A DNA stretch of 64,000 nt from Fen-671 sp963794745. GTDB taxonomy: Bacteria > Actinomycetota > Acidimicrobiia > Acidimicrobiales > Palsa-688. Numbering within the stretch: position 1 is the stretch's first letter; each line of letters begins with the position of its first letter. The stretch spans positions 434,001-498,000 of the forward strand of contig CAWCEZ010000007.1 in assembly GCA_963794745.1 (NCBI GenBank), given 5' to 3'. The notes beneath the pieces are model-generated. The model was not told the DNA's origin and did not search any database. It saw nothing but the letters and a program-made list of their open reading frames with translations. Positions 46,791 to 55,964 of this stretch are shown in pieces. The translations under genes were made by a program, and so were the position numbers.

Positions 46791-47358
46791 GACTGGCCAA
46801 ATTGGCCAGTCGAACGCGTCGCCCGTACGGGACAGGCCCGGTAGCGGTCCAGCTGACCACCGCGATGCCCATCAACATCAAGAGGTCGCCGGGGCTCAGG
46901 ACCGTACGCGCCAGGTGGAAAGGAATGATGTCCCCCAGTAGACGGAGCCGAGTGGGCCCGGTCATCGCGATGTGCTTGTAGAAGTGGCCCTCCGCGACGT
47001 TCATCGTCTTCGGGAAGCCGGCGGCGGCCAAGGCGAAGCGCGAGACCGGCATGCCCCCGTTGAGCGCCATCACGGTCGCGTTGAGCACCACTCCGGCGCT
47101 GATCAGGCCCTGGCCGTACGGGAACCGCTGCCCCTTTCCCCTACTGGCGGCACACCAGCCGACGACCCCTAGGCACGCCGTGACGGCAAGGACCGTTCGC
47201 AGCGGCCCTGACACCGCACCGAGGCAAGCCTCCATGACCGCCGCAATAACCAGTATCGGCCAGCCCTTTATTCGCGCACTGGCGAGACGGCTCAGGCTCC
47301 CGCCCGCCGCCAGACCTCCTAAGCAGCCGACTATCAGTGCTGCTGCCATCACTAGCAT
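46756..47358 (-). CDS. DUF5317-type membrane protein
   Basis: 200 residues with about five hydrophobic helices. The segment VMALNGGMPVSRFALAAAGF and the following HxxM region (HIAMTGPTRLRLLGDIIP) match this uncharacterised actinobacterial family. The last 20 codons lie in a long palindrome and the 19-nt repeat array, so the C-terminus (RTWDEEVVSEG) may vary between strains. Start ATG 47358 has AAGAG about 8 nt upstream. Confidence 0.72.
   Translation of the reverse strand: MLVMAAALIVGCLGGLAAGGSLSRLASARIKGWPILVIAAVMEACLGAVSGPLRTVLAVTACLGVVGWCAASRGKGQRFPYGQGLISAGVVLNATVMALNGGMPVSRFALAAAGFPKTMNVAEGHFYKHIAMTGPTRLRLLGDIIPFHLARTVLSPGDLLMLMGIAVVSWTATGPVPYGRRVRLANLASRTWDEEVVSEG
46786..46816. repeat. 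31-nt near-perfect palindrome at the end of the DUF5317 gene
   Basis: CGTTCGACTGGCCAA, a central A, then its exact reverse complement: a 15-bp stem with a 1-nt centre. It lies inside the last codons of the DUF5317 gene, next to the tandem repeats. It has no T-run, so it is not a simple terminator. Confidence 0.9.
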
Positions 47359-47535
47359 CTCTTTGCGCTCCCGACTTGTTGGCCCCTCTGTCGTCTAATA
47401 AGAGATGGGCGGCGACATGGCGGTACTTTGGGCTCGCGCCAATTTCGGGACGGCAGACGTACCGCCGGGGCCGCCGGTGAGCTCTGAATATCGTGGGCCT
47501 GGAAAGACCGGGCCTAAGGAAAGGGGTTCACCAAA

Positions 47536-47640
47536 ATGCGAACCATGCTTGCAAACCGCGCCCTTCGAGTCGGTGCCATCGTCGTCGGCCTGGCTGCCGT
47601 CTGGGTAGTGGGCGGCGCACCGGTCTGGGGCGGTCTGTAG
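47536..47640 (+). CDS. 34-residue hydrophobic peptide upstream of the sigma factor
   Basis: ATG 47536 with a purine-rich AAGGAAAGGGG 7-17 nt upstream, stop TAG at 47638-47640. The peptide begins MRTMLANRALRVG and continues with one hydrophobic helix (AIVVGLAAVWVVGGA), so it would be a single-pass membrane or leader peptide. It ends 20 nt before the sigma-factor start and could be the first product of the sigma/CHAT operon. Too short for a firm call, but the ribosome site and the position support it. Confidence 0.5.
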   Translation: MRTMLANRALRVGAIVVGLAAVWVVGGAPVWGGL

Positions 47641-47660
47641 GAGTAGTAGCCTGTCGAGGC

Positions 47661-48248
47661 GTGGATGAGGTCCGCGAACTGGTAGAGCGAGCGGCTTCCG
47701 GTGACTGGGAGGCGTGGTCGGAGCTGGTCGACCGTTTCGCCAACCTGATCTGGTCGGTAGCGCGCTCAGTGGGCCTCAACGCCTCGGATGCTGGTGATGT
47801 GAGCCAGACCACCTGGCTCCGCTTTTGTGAGCATCTTGGCGACCTCAACGACCCGTCCCGGGCTGGCTCTTGGCTGGCTACCACAGCCCGCCGTGAGGCA
47901 ATCCGGGTGTCCCGGCTCGGAGCTCGCCAAGTGGTTGTCGACCCGTGGACTTGGTTGGAGCACACCGACCTCGCCGCCGACGGGATCGACCATCGGTTGC
48001 TCGCTGGAGAGAGAGATATGACGGTGCAGTATGCCCTCGCCGTGTTGCCTGACCGCTGCCGCGCGTTGCTGCTCGCCACCGTCGAAGACCCTCCGGTTCC
48101 CTACCAAGAATTGGCCGGACGTCTCGGTATGGCAGTTGGCAGCCTCGGCCCGACACGGGCGCGCTGCCTGGAAAAACTGCGCCAGGTGATCGACAACATA
48201 GGACGGGAAATGGCAGAAGACACCACTAGCTCCTGGGCGGCACAGTGA
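47661..48248 (+). CDS. ECF-type RNA polymerase sigma factor
   Basis: 195 residues. Region 2 covers about residues 4-75 (ELVDRFANLIWSVARSVGL, DVSQTTWLRFCEHL) and region 4 about 120-185 (ALAVLPDRCRALLLATV, YQELAGRLGMAVGSLGPTR). There is no anti-sigma gene with a membrane segment next to it. Instead its stop overlaps the start of a small partner gene by GTGA, and a TPR-CHAT protease gene overlaps that one. The GTG at 47661 gives the normal N-terminus; no clear ribosome site precedes it. Confidence 0.9.
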   Translation: MDEVRELVERAASGDWEAWSELVDRFANLIWSVARSVGLNASDAGDVSQTTWLRFCEHLGDLNDPSRAGSWLATTARREAIRVSRLGARQVVVDPWTWLEHTDLAADGIDHRLLAGERDMTVQYALAVLPDRCRALLLATVEDPPVPYQELAGRLGMAVGSLGPTRARCLEKLRQVIDNIGREMAEDTTSSWAAQ

Positions 48249-48718
48249 GAGCCGAGGGCAACGACATACAAGATGAGCAGCTCCTGGCGGAGCTGAGGTC
48301 ACTGAAGCACCGGATCGGGCCTACTCCGCCGGCGCTGGTAGAAGCCGCGAAGGCGGCCTTCACCTGGCGCAGCGTCGCCACGGCCATCGCCGGGCTCGAG
48401 TTCGACTCCGCTGTCGACGACGATGACCTGGCGCGGGTGCGCGACGCTGGCCCTGAGAGGCGCCTGCGGTTCCGTTGCCCGGACCATGTCGTCGAACTGA
48501 CTGTCGCCGAGAACAACCGGGCCCTGGCGGGCCGGGTCGACCCGCCCTTTGCCGGCACGGTGGTCCTCCGGCACCCTGACGGTGTCTGGCTCAGCGCCGC
48601 CGTCAACCAGTTCGGCCAGTTTTTCTTCGATGCGGTGCCGCGCGGTGCGGTCAGCTTGAGGCCTGTCGCGACGGGCCAGGCCCATGCCGACTTCGAAACC
48701 GAATGGGTGACGATCTGA
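48245..48718 (+). CDS. small partner protein of ECF sigma/CHAT clusters
   Basis: 157 residues. The N-terminal helix (LLAELRSLKHRIGPTPPALVEAAKAAFTWRSVATAIAGL) reads like other proteins I recall next to ECF sigma factors in actinobacteria, and the rest is an all-beta domain (LRFRCPDHVVELTV, GTVVLRHPDGVWL, AVPRGAVSLRPV). No catalytic motif. GTG start overlapping the sigma stop, and its end overlapping the TPR-CHAT start by 16 nt, show a coupled operon. Possible roles are a soluble sigma regulator or a CHAT substrate (inference). Confidence 0.7.
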   Translation: MRAEGNDIQDEQLLAELRSLKHRIGPTPPALVEAAKAAFTWRSVATAIAGLEFDSAVDDDDLARVRDAGPERRLRFRCPDHVVELTVAENNRALAGRVDPPFAGTVVLRHPDGVWLSAAVNQFGQFFFDAVPRGAVSLRPVATGQAHADFETEWVTI

Positions 48719-51363
48719 CGGACAAGGTTTCCGCTGTTGGGGACCTGGCAACTGAGGCCGTTCATCTAGCCGAATCTGACCCGCACCGGGCGCTTGCGCT
48801 GGCCCAGCAGGTTGAGTCTCAACAGCTCGCAGGATGGGGCAAACAACAAGAGGGCGACTTGGCCCTGAGAGCGCTGGCCAAATGGGCCGAGGGCAGGGCC
48901 AACCTCCATTTGGGCCTGCACCGGGAGGCGGAGGTTGCACTGGAAGCGGCAGTTGGGCTGTTCGCATCCGCGGGAGACCGCCCGGCGGCGGCTAGGGCGA
49001 TGGTGTCGCTGGCACTGGAGCGGGTCGATGCCGGGCGCTTTGACGAGGCGATCGCAATGCTCTACGAAGCGGAGAGGGACCTCAGCGGAGCCGACGCGGC
49101 TCGCGCAGCAGGGCAACGGGCGTTGGCGTTGCAACGATCTGGGCGTGTCGTAGACGCACGGGACGACTTCGACCGAGCGGTCGAGGCGCTAGAGACCGCC
49201 GGCATGGAAGTCGAGGCGGCCGTGGTGAGACAAAACCGGGCCCTGGTCCATGCCTACCGGGGCGAGCTCGACGAGGCGGACGAGGACCTCGAGGCGGCGG
49301 CGAGGATATTCGCTCTGCGCGGGCAGCCCATCCGCAACGCCGAGGTGCTCCACAACCAGGGTTTTGTCGCCGCTCGCCGCGGAGACCTGCCACGAGCGCT
49401 GTCGCTGTTCGACCAGGCCCAGAGACGTGCCGCCGAGCTGGGGGCGCTACGGCCCGAGATGCTCGTGGACCGCGTCGAAGTCTGCCTTCAGGCCGGGCTC
49501 GGCCAAGAGGGACGAGCCTTGGCCGAGGCCGCCGTCGTGATCCTCGAAGAGAAGGGGTTCACCGCCGACGTGCCTGAGGCGTGCTTGCTCGCCACGCGAG
49601 GCTGTGAGCAGGACGGTGACCCACATGCAGCCCGAGAGTGGGCACGGCGAGCCGTCAAGCTCTTCGTCGAACAACAGCGCCCGCGGTGGGAAGTCCTGGC
49701 TCGTTACGCCGTCCTCAGGGCGGAGGCTGCCGGCGAGAGCCCTCGGGCAGACCTGGCTTACTATCTGGCGGCCACAGCCGGAGAGTTGCGCCGGGCGGGT
49801 TGGGCTGGGGCAGCATTGGACGCCGAAGTGCTCGCCGCCGAGCTGCTGGTCGGCGCGGGCAGGCTCGGTGCAGCTAAGGAGATCCTCGACCAATTGGTCC
49901 CGGGCGTGGCACGGATGCTCCCGCTGAACCGGCTCGGGGCGCGGCTCTGCCAGGCACGCTGGCACTTGGCGGCTGGCGACCCGCAGGGTGCCGAGCGAGC
50001 ATTGGTCTCGGGCCTGAGGGCCCTGCTGGCCTACCAGGCGACGTTGGGGTCGATCGAACTGCGTGCCGCCGCTGGAGGACGCGCGGGCGAGGTCATGGCG
50101 CTGGGGGTCGCCCTGGCCAGGGCCAACGGGCGGCCGGCCCGCGCATTGTGGTGGATGGAGACCGTGCACGCCGCCCAGCAAACCGACTCCGACGGTCGCG
50201 TCGAGGACCCCGAGATGGACGCATCACTGGCGTCGCTACGAGACGTAATGACCCTTCTTGCACGTGAACCGGCCAACGTGAAGGAGCGCACCGTCCTTCG
50301 CCGGCGCCAGTCGGTGCTCGAAGAGGTGGTCAGGCGACGGAGCCGGCACGCCGTCGGCCTGCCGCGCGTTCGGGCGGCGGACCTTCAGCGTCGATGCCAT
50401 CTCCGAGGCCCTAGGTGACAAGCTCCTGGTCGAGTTCGCGCCGGTCGGCAAACACCTTGTCGCGGTGGTCCTTTACCGCGGCGAGTGCCGCCTTGTCGAG
50501 CTGGCCCCGCTCTCAGAGGTGCGGCACGCGGTAGCGAGCCTGCGCCTGGCCCTACAGGCAGCCGTGGGCCGGGCCCGCCCCCTGCAGCTTTGGAAGCGCT
50601 GGGGGCAGCGGGGAACGCGGTCCAAGGTCTCGTCCTTGACCCCTTGGCCCTCCCCGGCGCAGATGAGGTCATCGTCGTGGCGGACGGGCCGGTGGCATCG
50701 ACACCATGGGCCCTTCTACCGGACCTGGCCGGCACTGCGTTGGTGATCGCCACCTCGGCCGACGCTGCGCTACGGCCTGCCAAGCGTTCCCGGCCGGCAA
50801 ATCTAAGGGTGCTTACCTTAGCGGGGCCCGACCTGCGTTACGCCGAGGAAGAGGCTGAGGCCGTTAGCGCCCTGTGGCAGGGCAGTGCCACCACGCTGGA
50901 GGGCTCCCGAGCGAGCGTAGGCGCAGCTAAAGCCGCTATGAGGTCCGCCGACGTCGTACACGTCGCCGCTCACGGCGTCTTCCGGGGCGACAACCCATTG
51001 CTGTCGTCGATCAGGCTCAGCGACGGGCCGATGACAGGCGACGAGCTTGCTCAGGCCACCAAGGCTGCGCGCCTCGTCGTTTTGTCCTGCTGCAACAGTG
51101 GGATGGCCGATGCCAGCGGGATAGGCCTCAGCCGCCTGCTCACCGGGGCAGGCACAACTGCCGTCGTCGCCAGCGTGAGCCCCGTGTCCGATGCCGGGTC
51201 CGTTGAGATGATGATCGCGTTGCATGGCGACCTGGTGCGCCGCGCCAACCCGGCGAGCGCGCTCAGGGCTGCACGTCAAGCGGTGGGCGGGCCGTTGCGC
51301 TCACCCTCGTCCGCCGGCTTCGCGTGCTTCGGCAATGGGTTCGAAACCGTCGTCGTCCCCTAG
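48703..51363 (+). CDS. TPR-CHAT caspase-like protease (frame broken twice)
   Basis: About 886 residues. Residues 1-540 are helical repeats of TPR type (ALEAAVGLFASAGDRPAAAR, QNRALVHAYRGELDEADEDL, HNQGFVAARRGDLPRALSLF). A CHAT domain fills the C-terminal third, with catalytic His in VVHVAAHGVFRGDNPLL (about residue 756) and catalytic Cys in LVVLSCCNSGMAD (about 796). CHAT proteases are caspase relatives (separase-like, and known as effectors in some bacterial immune systems). Frame changes near 50365 and 50590 flank a segment that reads TFSVDAISEALGDKLLVEF in another frame. Last gene of the sigma operon; it overlaps the convergent ParB-like gene by 63 nt. Confidence 0.88.
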
Positions 51364-52233
51364 CGCTGACGTCTCATCGCCCGACGTGGCCGGTCGGCAG
51401 ACGCGGGCGCGCCTTTCCAGGGCCTCGGCCAGTTCAAGGCAGGTCCGTGCCTTTCGCCTCAGCTCGTCTGCAACCTCGTAAATGCGGCCCAACGGGACGT
51501 CCTCGAGGTGCAAGAACCCAATGTCCAGCGGGAGAACAGGTGCGGTCGGTGCATGGCGCACGGGAACGTCTGGCCTCAGGCTGCGAACCGCCGATACCGT
51601 GCGGTGCACGGTGGACGGGGCTACGCCGGCAGCCTCGGCCGCCTGGCGGAAACTGCTCGCCGGCTCCTCTGCCAATGCCTTGGCGATGGCCGCCCGGCCT
51701 GCAGCGGGGTCGACCGGCCTACGCCGCCCGTCCCTACCGGTCCTTACCCCCTGCCCCAGGGCGGCGGCGGCCTGGCGTATGCGGGCCACGGTGGAATGGG
51801 AGAGCCCGCAGACATCTGCTACCCAACGGTCAGAGCGGTCCGGGCACCTGCGAAGGATCCTCCCGGCCGCTGCTTGGCGCTCGCTGCGGCTGAGCGGCTT
51901 ACCGTGCCTGATGTTGGCTTGGACCGCGACGACCAACGCGTCGGTCTCGCTGCCTGAGAAAAGGACTGCGCTGATCTCGGTCCGGCCCATACGGCGGGAC
52001 GCTTCGACCCGGTGCACCCCGTCGACTACTTTCATCGTCCGCTCGTCGACCACCACGGGCGGGAGGCGGTCCAGCACCTCGGCGAGTGCCAGCACGTGGT
52101 CCTCGTCCACCCTCGTGTCCCGGGGGGAGTAGCTGCCGACCAGGTCCGCCAAACGCACGGCTCGCCCCTCGGGCCGGTCCTTGCCCGGGAGGCGCGCCGT
52201 GCTGTTGCCCGAGGTCGCCGCTCGATCGTCCAC
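51301..52233 (-). CDS. ParB/StrR-like DNA-binding regulator
   Basis: About 310 residues. A ParB N-terminal-like domain (RLADLVGSYSPRDTRVDEDHV, TMKVVDGVHRVEASRR, VQANIRHGKPLSRSERQAAA) is followed by a helix-turn-helix (WVADVCGLSHSTVARIRQ) and a second HTH-like stretch (SFRQAAEAAGVAPSTVHRT). This is the plan of StrR-like pathway regulators found in many actinobacterial gene clusters rather than of chromosome-segregation ParB. The start is uncertain (GTG 52233, GTG 52269 or TTG 52344, the last overlapping tag). Its stop region overlaps the CHAT gene end by 63 nt, tail to tail. Confidence 0.78.
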   Translation of the reverse strand: MDDRAATSGNSTARLPGKDRPEGRAVRLADLVGSYSPRDTRVDEDHVLALAEVLDRLPPVVVDERTMKVVDGVHRVEASRRMGRTEISAVLFSGSETDALVVAVQANIRHGKPLSRSERQAAAGRILRRCPDRSDRWVADVCGLSHSTVARIRQAAAALGQGVRTGRDGRRRPVDPAAGRAAIAKALAEEPASSFRQAAEAAGVAPSTVHRTVSAVRSLRPDVPVRHAPTAPVLPLDIGFLHLEDVPLGRIYEVADELRRKARTCLELAEALERRARVCRPATSGDETSALGDDDGFEPIAEAREAGGRG

Positions 52234-52327
52234 GATGAACAAGAGGCGCGAACTTGCTGTTACGTACACAGCGGTGGCACAACCGTGGTCCCTACGGGAA
52301 ATTTCAGTAAGGCAGGGCCCGCTGTGG

Positions 52328-52960
52328 TCAGACCGGGACTTCAAAGTCGGCCCGGGCCAATTCCACTATGGCCCGGCTATGGCACCCTTTGAGATGGTCG
52401 TTGACAAGTCCCAGCGACTGCATGGCGGCGTACACCGTGGTCTCCCCGACGAAACGGAAACCCACCCGGCGCAGCTCGGCGGAAAGGGCCTTCGACTCGG
52501 GAGTCGACGCCGGCAGATCCCTCATAGCCCTGGGCACCGGGCGGGCTCCCGGCTCGTGGCGCCATACAAGGCCAGCCAACCGGGCACCCTGCTCGCGCAG
52601 GCGGACCGTGGCCTGTGCGTTCGCAATCGTCGCGACGATCTTGCCACGGTGCCGGATGATGCCCGCGTCCGCGAGCAGCCGTTCGACGTCGGCATCGTCG
52701 AAACGGGCGACCAAGCGCGGGTCGAACGACGCGAACGCGCTGCGGAAATTCTCGCGTTTTCGCAAGATGGTAAGCCAGGAAAGGCCGGCCTGGAAACCTT
52801 CGAGACAGAGCTTCTCGAACACCCGGTTATCGTCGCCGACCGGCAACCCCCACTCGTTGTCATGGTACGCCTGGTATTCCGGTGTCGAAGCTCCCCAGCG
52901 ACATCTCGCAGCGCCGTCCTCGCCAATGACGAGATCGCTTGACATTTCCCTAGCGGCCAC
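52328..52960 (-). CDS. tag: DNA-3-methyladenine glycosylase I
   Basis: 210 residues. Family motifs: CRWGASTPEYQAYHDNEWG, FEKLCLEGFQAGLSWLTIL, the Tag-type zinc-binding ends, and GFRFVGETTVYAAMQSLGLVNDH. It removes 3-methyladenine from alkylated DNA as the first step of base-excision repair. The GTG at 52960 abuts the stop of the upstream MMPL gene (TGAGTG); an ATG at 52945 is an equally plausible start. Confidence 0.93.
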   Translation of the reverse strand: MAAREMSSDLVIGEDGAARCRWGASTPEYQAYHDNEWGLPVGDDNRVFEKLCLEGFQAGLSWLTILRKRENFRSAFASFDPRLVARFDDADVERLLADAGIIRHRGKIVATIANAQATVRLREQGARLAGLVWRHEPGARPVPRAMRDLPASTPESKALSAELRRVGFRFVGETTVYAAMQSLGLVNDHLKGCHSRAIVELARADFEVPV

Positions 52961-55071
52961 TCAGCTCTGCCCGGCGACGACTAACTCCTCGTCCCTCGGG
53001 ACCTGGCTCGCGGGACTACGCGGCGGCCGGCTGGGCCACCAAATCCGGTCACCGAGGTCGAGGTTGAGGGCCGTGACCAAGATGGAGCGGACCACGAGCG
53101 TGTCGAGCAACACTCCGAACGCCACAGCGAAGCCGATCTCCGCGAACTCAGTGACAGGCAGCGTGCCGAGGACTGCGAAGGTCCCGGCGAGGACAAAGCC
53201 AGCCGACGTGATAACTCCGCCAGTAGCGGCGAGGCCCAACAGAGCCCCGGTACGGGTCCCGTGCGCATGGGTCTCCTCCCGCACCCGGGTCATCAAGAAA
53301 ATGTTGTAATCGATGCCTAGCGCCACGAGGAACACGAACACGAACAACGGGAACGCACTGTCTTCAGCGGGGACACCGAAGATGTTGTTGAACACGAGCG
53401 CGCTCACCCCGAGGGCGGCGCCAAAGGACAGCACAACGGTGGCGACGAGCAGTAGCGGGGCGAACAGGGCACGCAGCAAAAGGGACAAGATGGCGAACAC
53501 GACCAAAAGCGTGATCGGGATGATGAGGTCCCGGTCGTGGTGGGCCGCGTTTTCCACGTCGAGGTTCACCGCGCTCGCGCCGCCTACGAGGGCGTGCGCG
53601 CCCGGTATCGCGTGGACAGCGACGCGAGCCTTTTCGACCGTGAGATAGGCGGCGTTGCTTACAGGGTTAGCGTTCGTGGTCCCTTGCAGGTAGGCCAAAC
53701 CGTTCTTCACGATGGGCGGCGATACCGATGCGATCCCGGGCGTGGCTTTGAGCGCTGCTTGCACTGGGGCCGTCTCGGCTGCGTTTGCAATTACAACGAC
53801 GGGGCTACCAAGCCCAGCGGGGAAGTGGCGGCTGAGCACCTCTTGGCCGACGATCGAGCTGGGGGTGCCGCGGAAGGACTGTTTCTCGGTCAGCCCGTTG
53901 GCATGCAGCCCGAGGGTGCCGAGAGCTAGTGCGCCCAGGACGACGGCGGTAACTACCCAGACCCAGCGAGGTCGGCGGCTGATCTGGCGGCCGATGCGTG
54001 CCCACACCCCGGTGGAGGTGGGCTCGACCGAGCCGACCGAGGGACGGTAGGCAGGAAGATCCAACGCCCCGCTATCACCAGTAGCGCCGGCAGGAGGGTG
54101 ATCATTGACGCCAGGCCGACGACTATTCCGAGCGCTGCGACCGGTCCCAGGCCTCGAGTGGAATTGCTCTCTGCGATCAAGAGGCAAAGCAGGCCAGCTA
54201 TGACAGTGCTTGCGCTGGCCACGATGGCCGGACCTGCTCGGTGTACGGCGATAGCCATCGCCTCATGGCGGTCGGCGTGACGGCGCAGCTCCTCGCGGTA
54301 GCGCGCCACCAGGAGCAGCGCGTAGTCGGTACCCGCCCCAAACACGAGCACGGTCAGGATCCCGGCGCTCTCCGCGTTGACCACGAGCCCGGCATGGCGG
54401 GCCAGCAAGTAGATGACTGCCTCCGCGGTCGTCAAGGCGATGCCGGCAGAGATGACGGGCAGCAGCCAGACGAACGGGCTTCTGTAGGTCAGCAGCAAGA
54501 TAACGACCACAACAGCTATCGCCGAGTACAGCAGCGTGCCGTCAATGCCTTTGAATGCGTTCTCGGAGTCCGAAGCGTTGCCCAGCGGGCCCGTGACATA
54601 GACCGACAGGCCTGGTGATCCCCCGGCGATCTGTTTAACCTTGTCTACGACCGCCGGCGTAGCTGACCATCCATCTGCGCCGAGGTTGTACGGGACGGCG
54701 ACCTGCGCCGCCTCGCCGTCGCGGGACCATACCGGGCCGACAACCGGGCCGCCGAGCGGTGCGACGCTGGCGAAGCTACCCGTGTTGGCCGCAATTTTCG
54801 TCCGGTCAGCTGCCGTCAGGCCGTGTGAGCGCTGGTAGACGATGACAGCGACCAGTGTGTTCGGGTTTTCGAAGGCGCCCTGCGCGTCGAGGACCTTCGT
54901 CGACTCGGCGCCCCCGGGTAGGTACGCGGAGGCGTTATTTTGCTCGGCTCCCATCAACTTGCCCGCCAGCGGCCCCGCAACGGCGACCACGACTAGCCAA
55001 AAGACGAGGACCAGCCACTTCCCGCGCCGACCCACGAGCGCGGGGATCCAACGTGCCTGAATTGATCCCAC
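52961..55071 (-). CDS. MMPL-family RND transporter (frame broken)
   Basis: The reconstructed protein has 703 residues in two similar halves, each with one N-terminal helix, an exterior domain and five or six helices. Motifs: TVLVFGAGTDYALLLVARYREELRR in the first half and LVALGIDYNIFLMTRVREE in the second, including the conserved Gly-Asp-Tyr residues of the proton relay. One base is missing near 54050; correction gives RWIFLPAYRPSVGS. It exports lipids or drugs (family knowledge). GTG start at 55071, downstream of the SDR gene. Confidence 0.9.
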
Positions 55072-55138
55072 GGGAGTGATTCTGGCATCAGCTCCCGTCC
55101 CCCCGCTAGTGGTTTGTTCGCATGGCCCGCGACGTGTC

Positions 55139-55861
55139 TCAGCGCAGGCTGAAGCCGCCGTCCATCAAAAGCTCGGTGCCGCAGCAATAGCCCGAGTCGG
55201 TACTGAGCAGGAACGCCACGGCGCGAGCCACCTCGTCCGGCTCGGCGAAACGGTTGAGCACGATCCCCGGCAACCAGTTCTCGAACTGGTGCGTTTTCTT
55301 GGCCAGCAGTGGCGTGCCCACGTAGCCCGGTGAGACCGCGTTGACACGAACGCCCCGGGGGCCCCATTCAACTGCCAGCGACTTCGACAGTGCGGTGACA
55401 GCGGCCTTGGAGGCGTTATATGCGCACTGGTGTTGGGGGAAATTGACGACGTAGTTGCCTGACATCGAGGCGATGTTGACGATGCTGCCACCGCCTCTCG
55501 CCAGTAGCTGGCGCCCGAAGGCCTGGCAGCTGAGGAACAGCCCCCGCAGGTTCACCGACAATACGGAGTCGAACAGTTCGATCGCCATGTCCTCGGCCGC
55601 CACGTCGTCTTCGACGATGCCGGCGCAACAAACGAGGTCAACCGGTCCCGCTGCGGTGTCGTAGACCGTCGCCGCCGCCGCTTGCACGCTTGAGGGGTCC
55701 GTAACGTCCACGCTCACAAACGCGACGCCGGCTAGCGGCTCGGGCGCTACTCGGTCGAGTGCGAACACCGATAACCCAAGCCCTGCCAGGTAAGCGCAGA
55801 GCGCTTGGCCGATGCCACCACTTGCCCCAGTCACCGCTACCTGCCCATTGCGGAACTCCAT
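55139..55861 (-). CDS. short-chain dehydrogenase/reductase
   Basis: 240 residues from ATG 55861, with GGAGG about 6 nt upstream. TGASGGIGQ binds NAD(P), CCAGIVEDD follows the NAG-type position, and the catalytic Ser (NIASMSGNYV) and YNASKAAVTAL (Tyr-X3-Lys) are present. VNAVSPGYVGTPLL and GTELLMDGGFSLR complete a classical SDR. The substrate is unknown; position downstream of the GMC oxidoreductase suggests a sugar or alcohol derivative. Confidence 0.92.
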   Translation of the reverse strand: MEFRNGQVAVTGASGGIGQALCAYLAGLGLSVFALDRVAPEPLAGVAFVSVDVTDPSSVQAAAATVYDTAAGPVDLVCCAGIVEDDVAAEDMAIELFDSVLSVNLRGLFLSCQAFGRQLLARGGGSIVNIASMSGNYVVNFPQHQCAYNASKAAVTALSKSLAVEWGPRGVRVNAVSPGYVGTPLLAKKTHQFENWLPGIVLNRFAEPDEVARAVAFLLSTDSGYCCGTELLMDGGFSLR

Positions 55862-55964
55862 GTTCAGCCTCCGTTCCTTGGTCCCTGCCAACTTATCCGG
55901 TGGGATCTTCGTGAATGGCCAGATCCCGTGGCCTACCGCGGTGCGGCCCGGACAGGGGCCTGCC

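Noticed and set aside
46786..46816. tRNA T-loop-like GTTCGA string
   Set aside because: It is part of a long palindrome with no cloverleaf around it; the similar GGTTCGAA at about 2629 lies inside an ABC ATPase gene.
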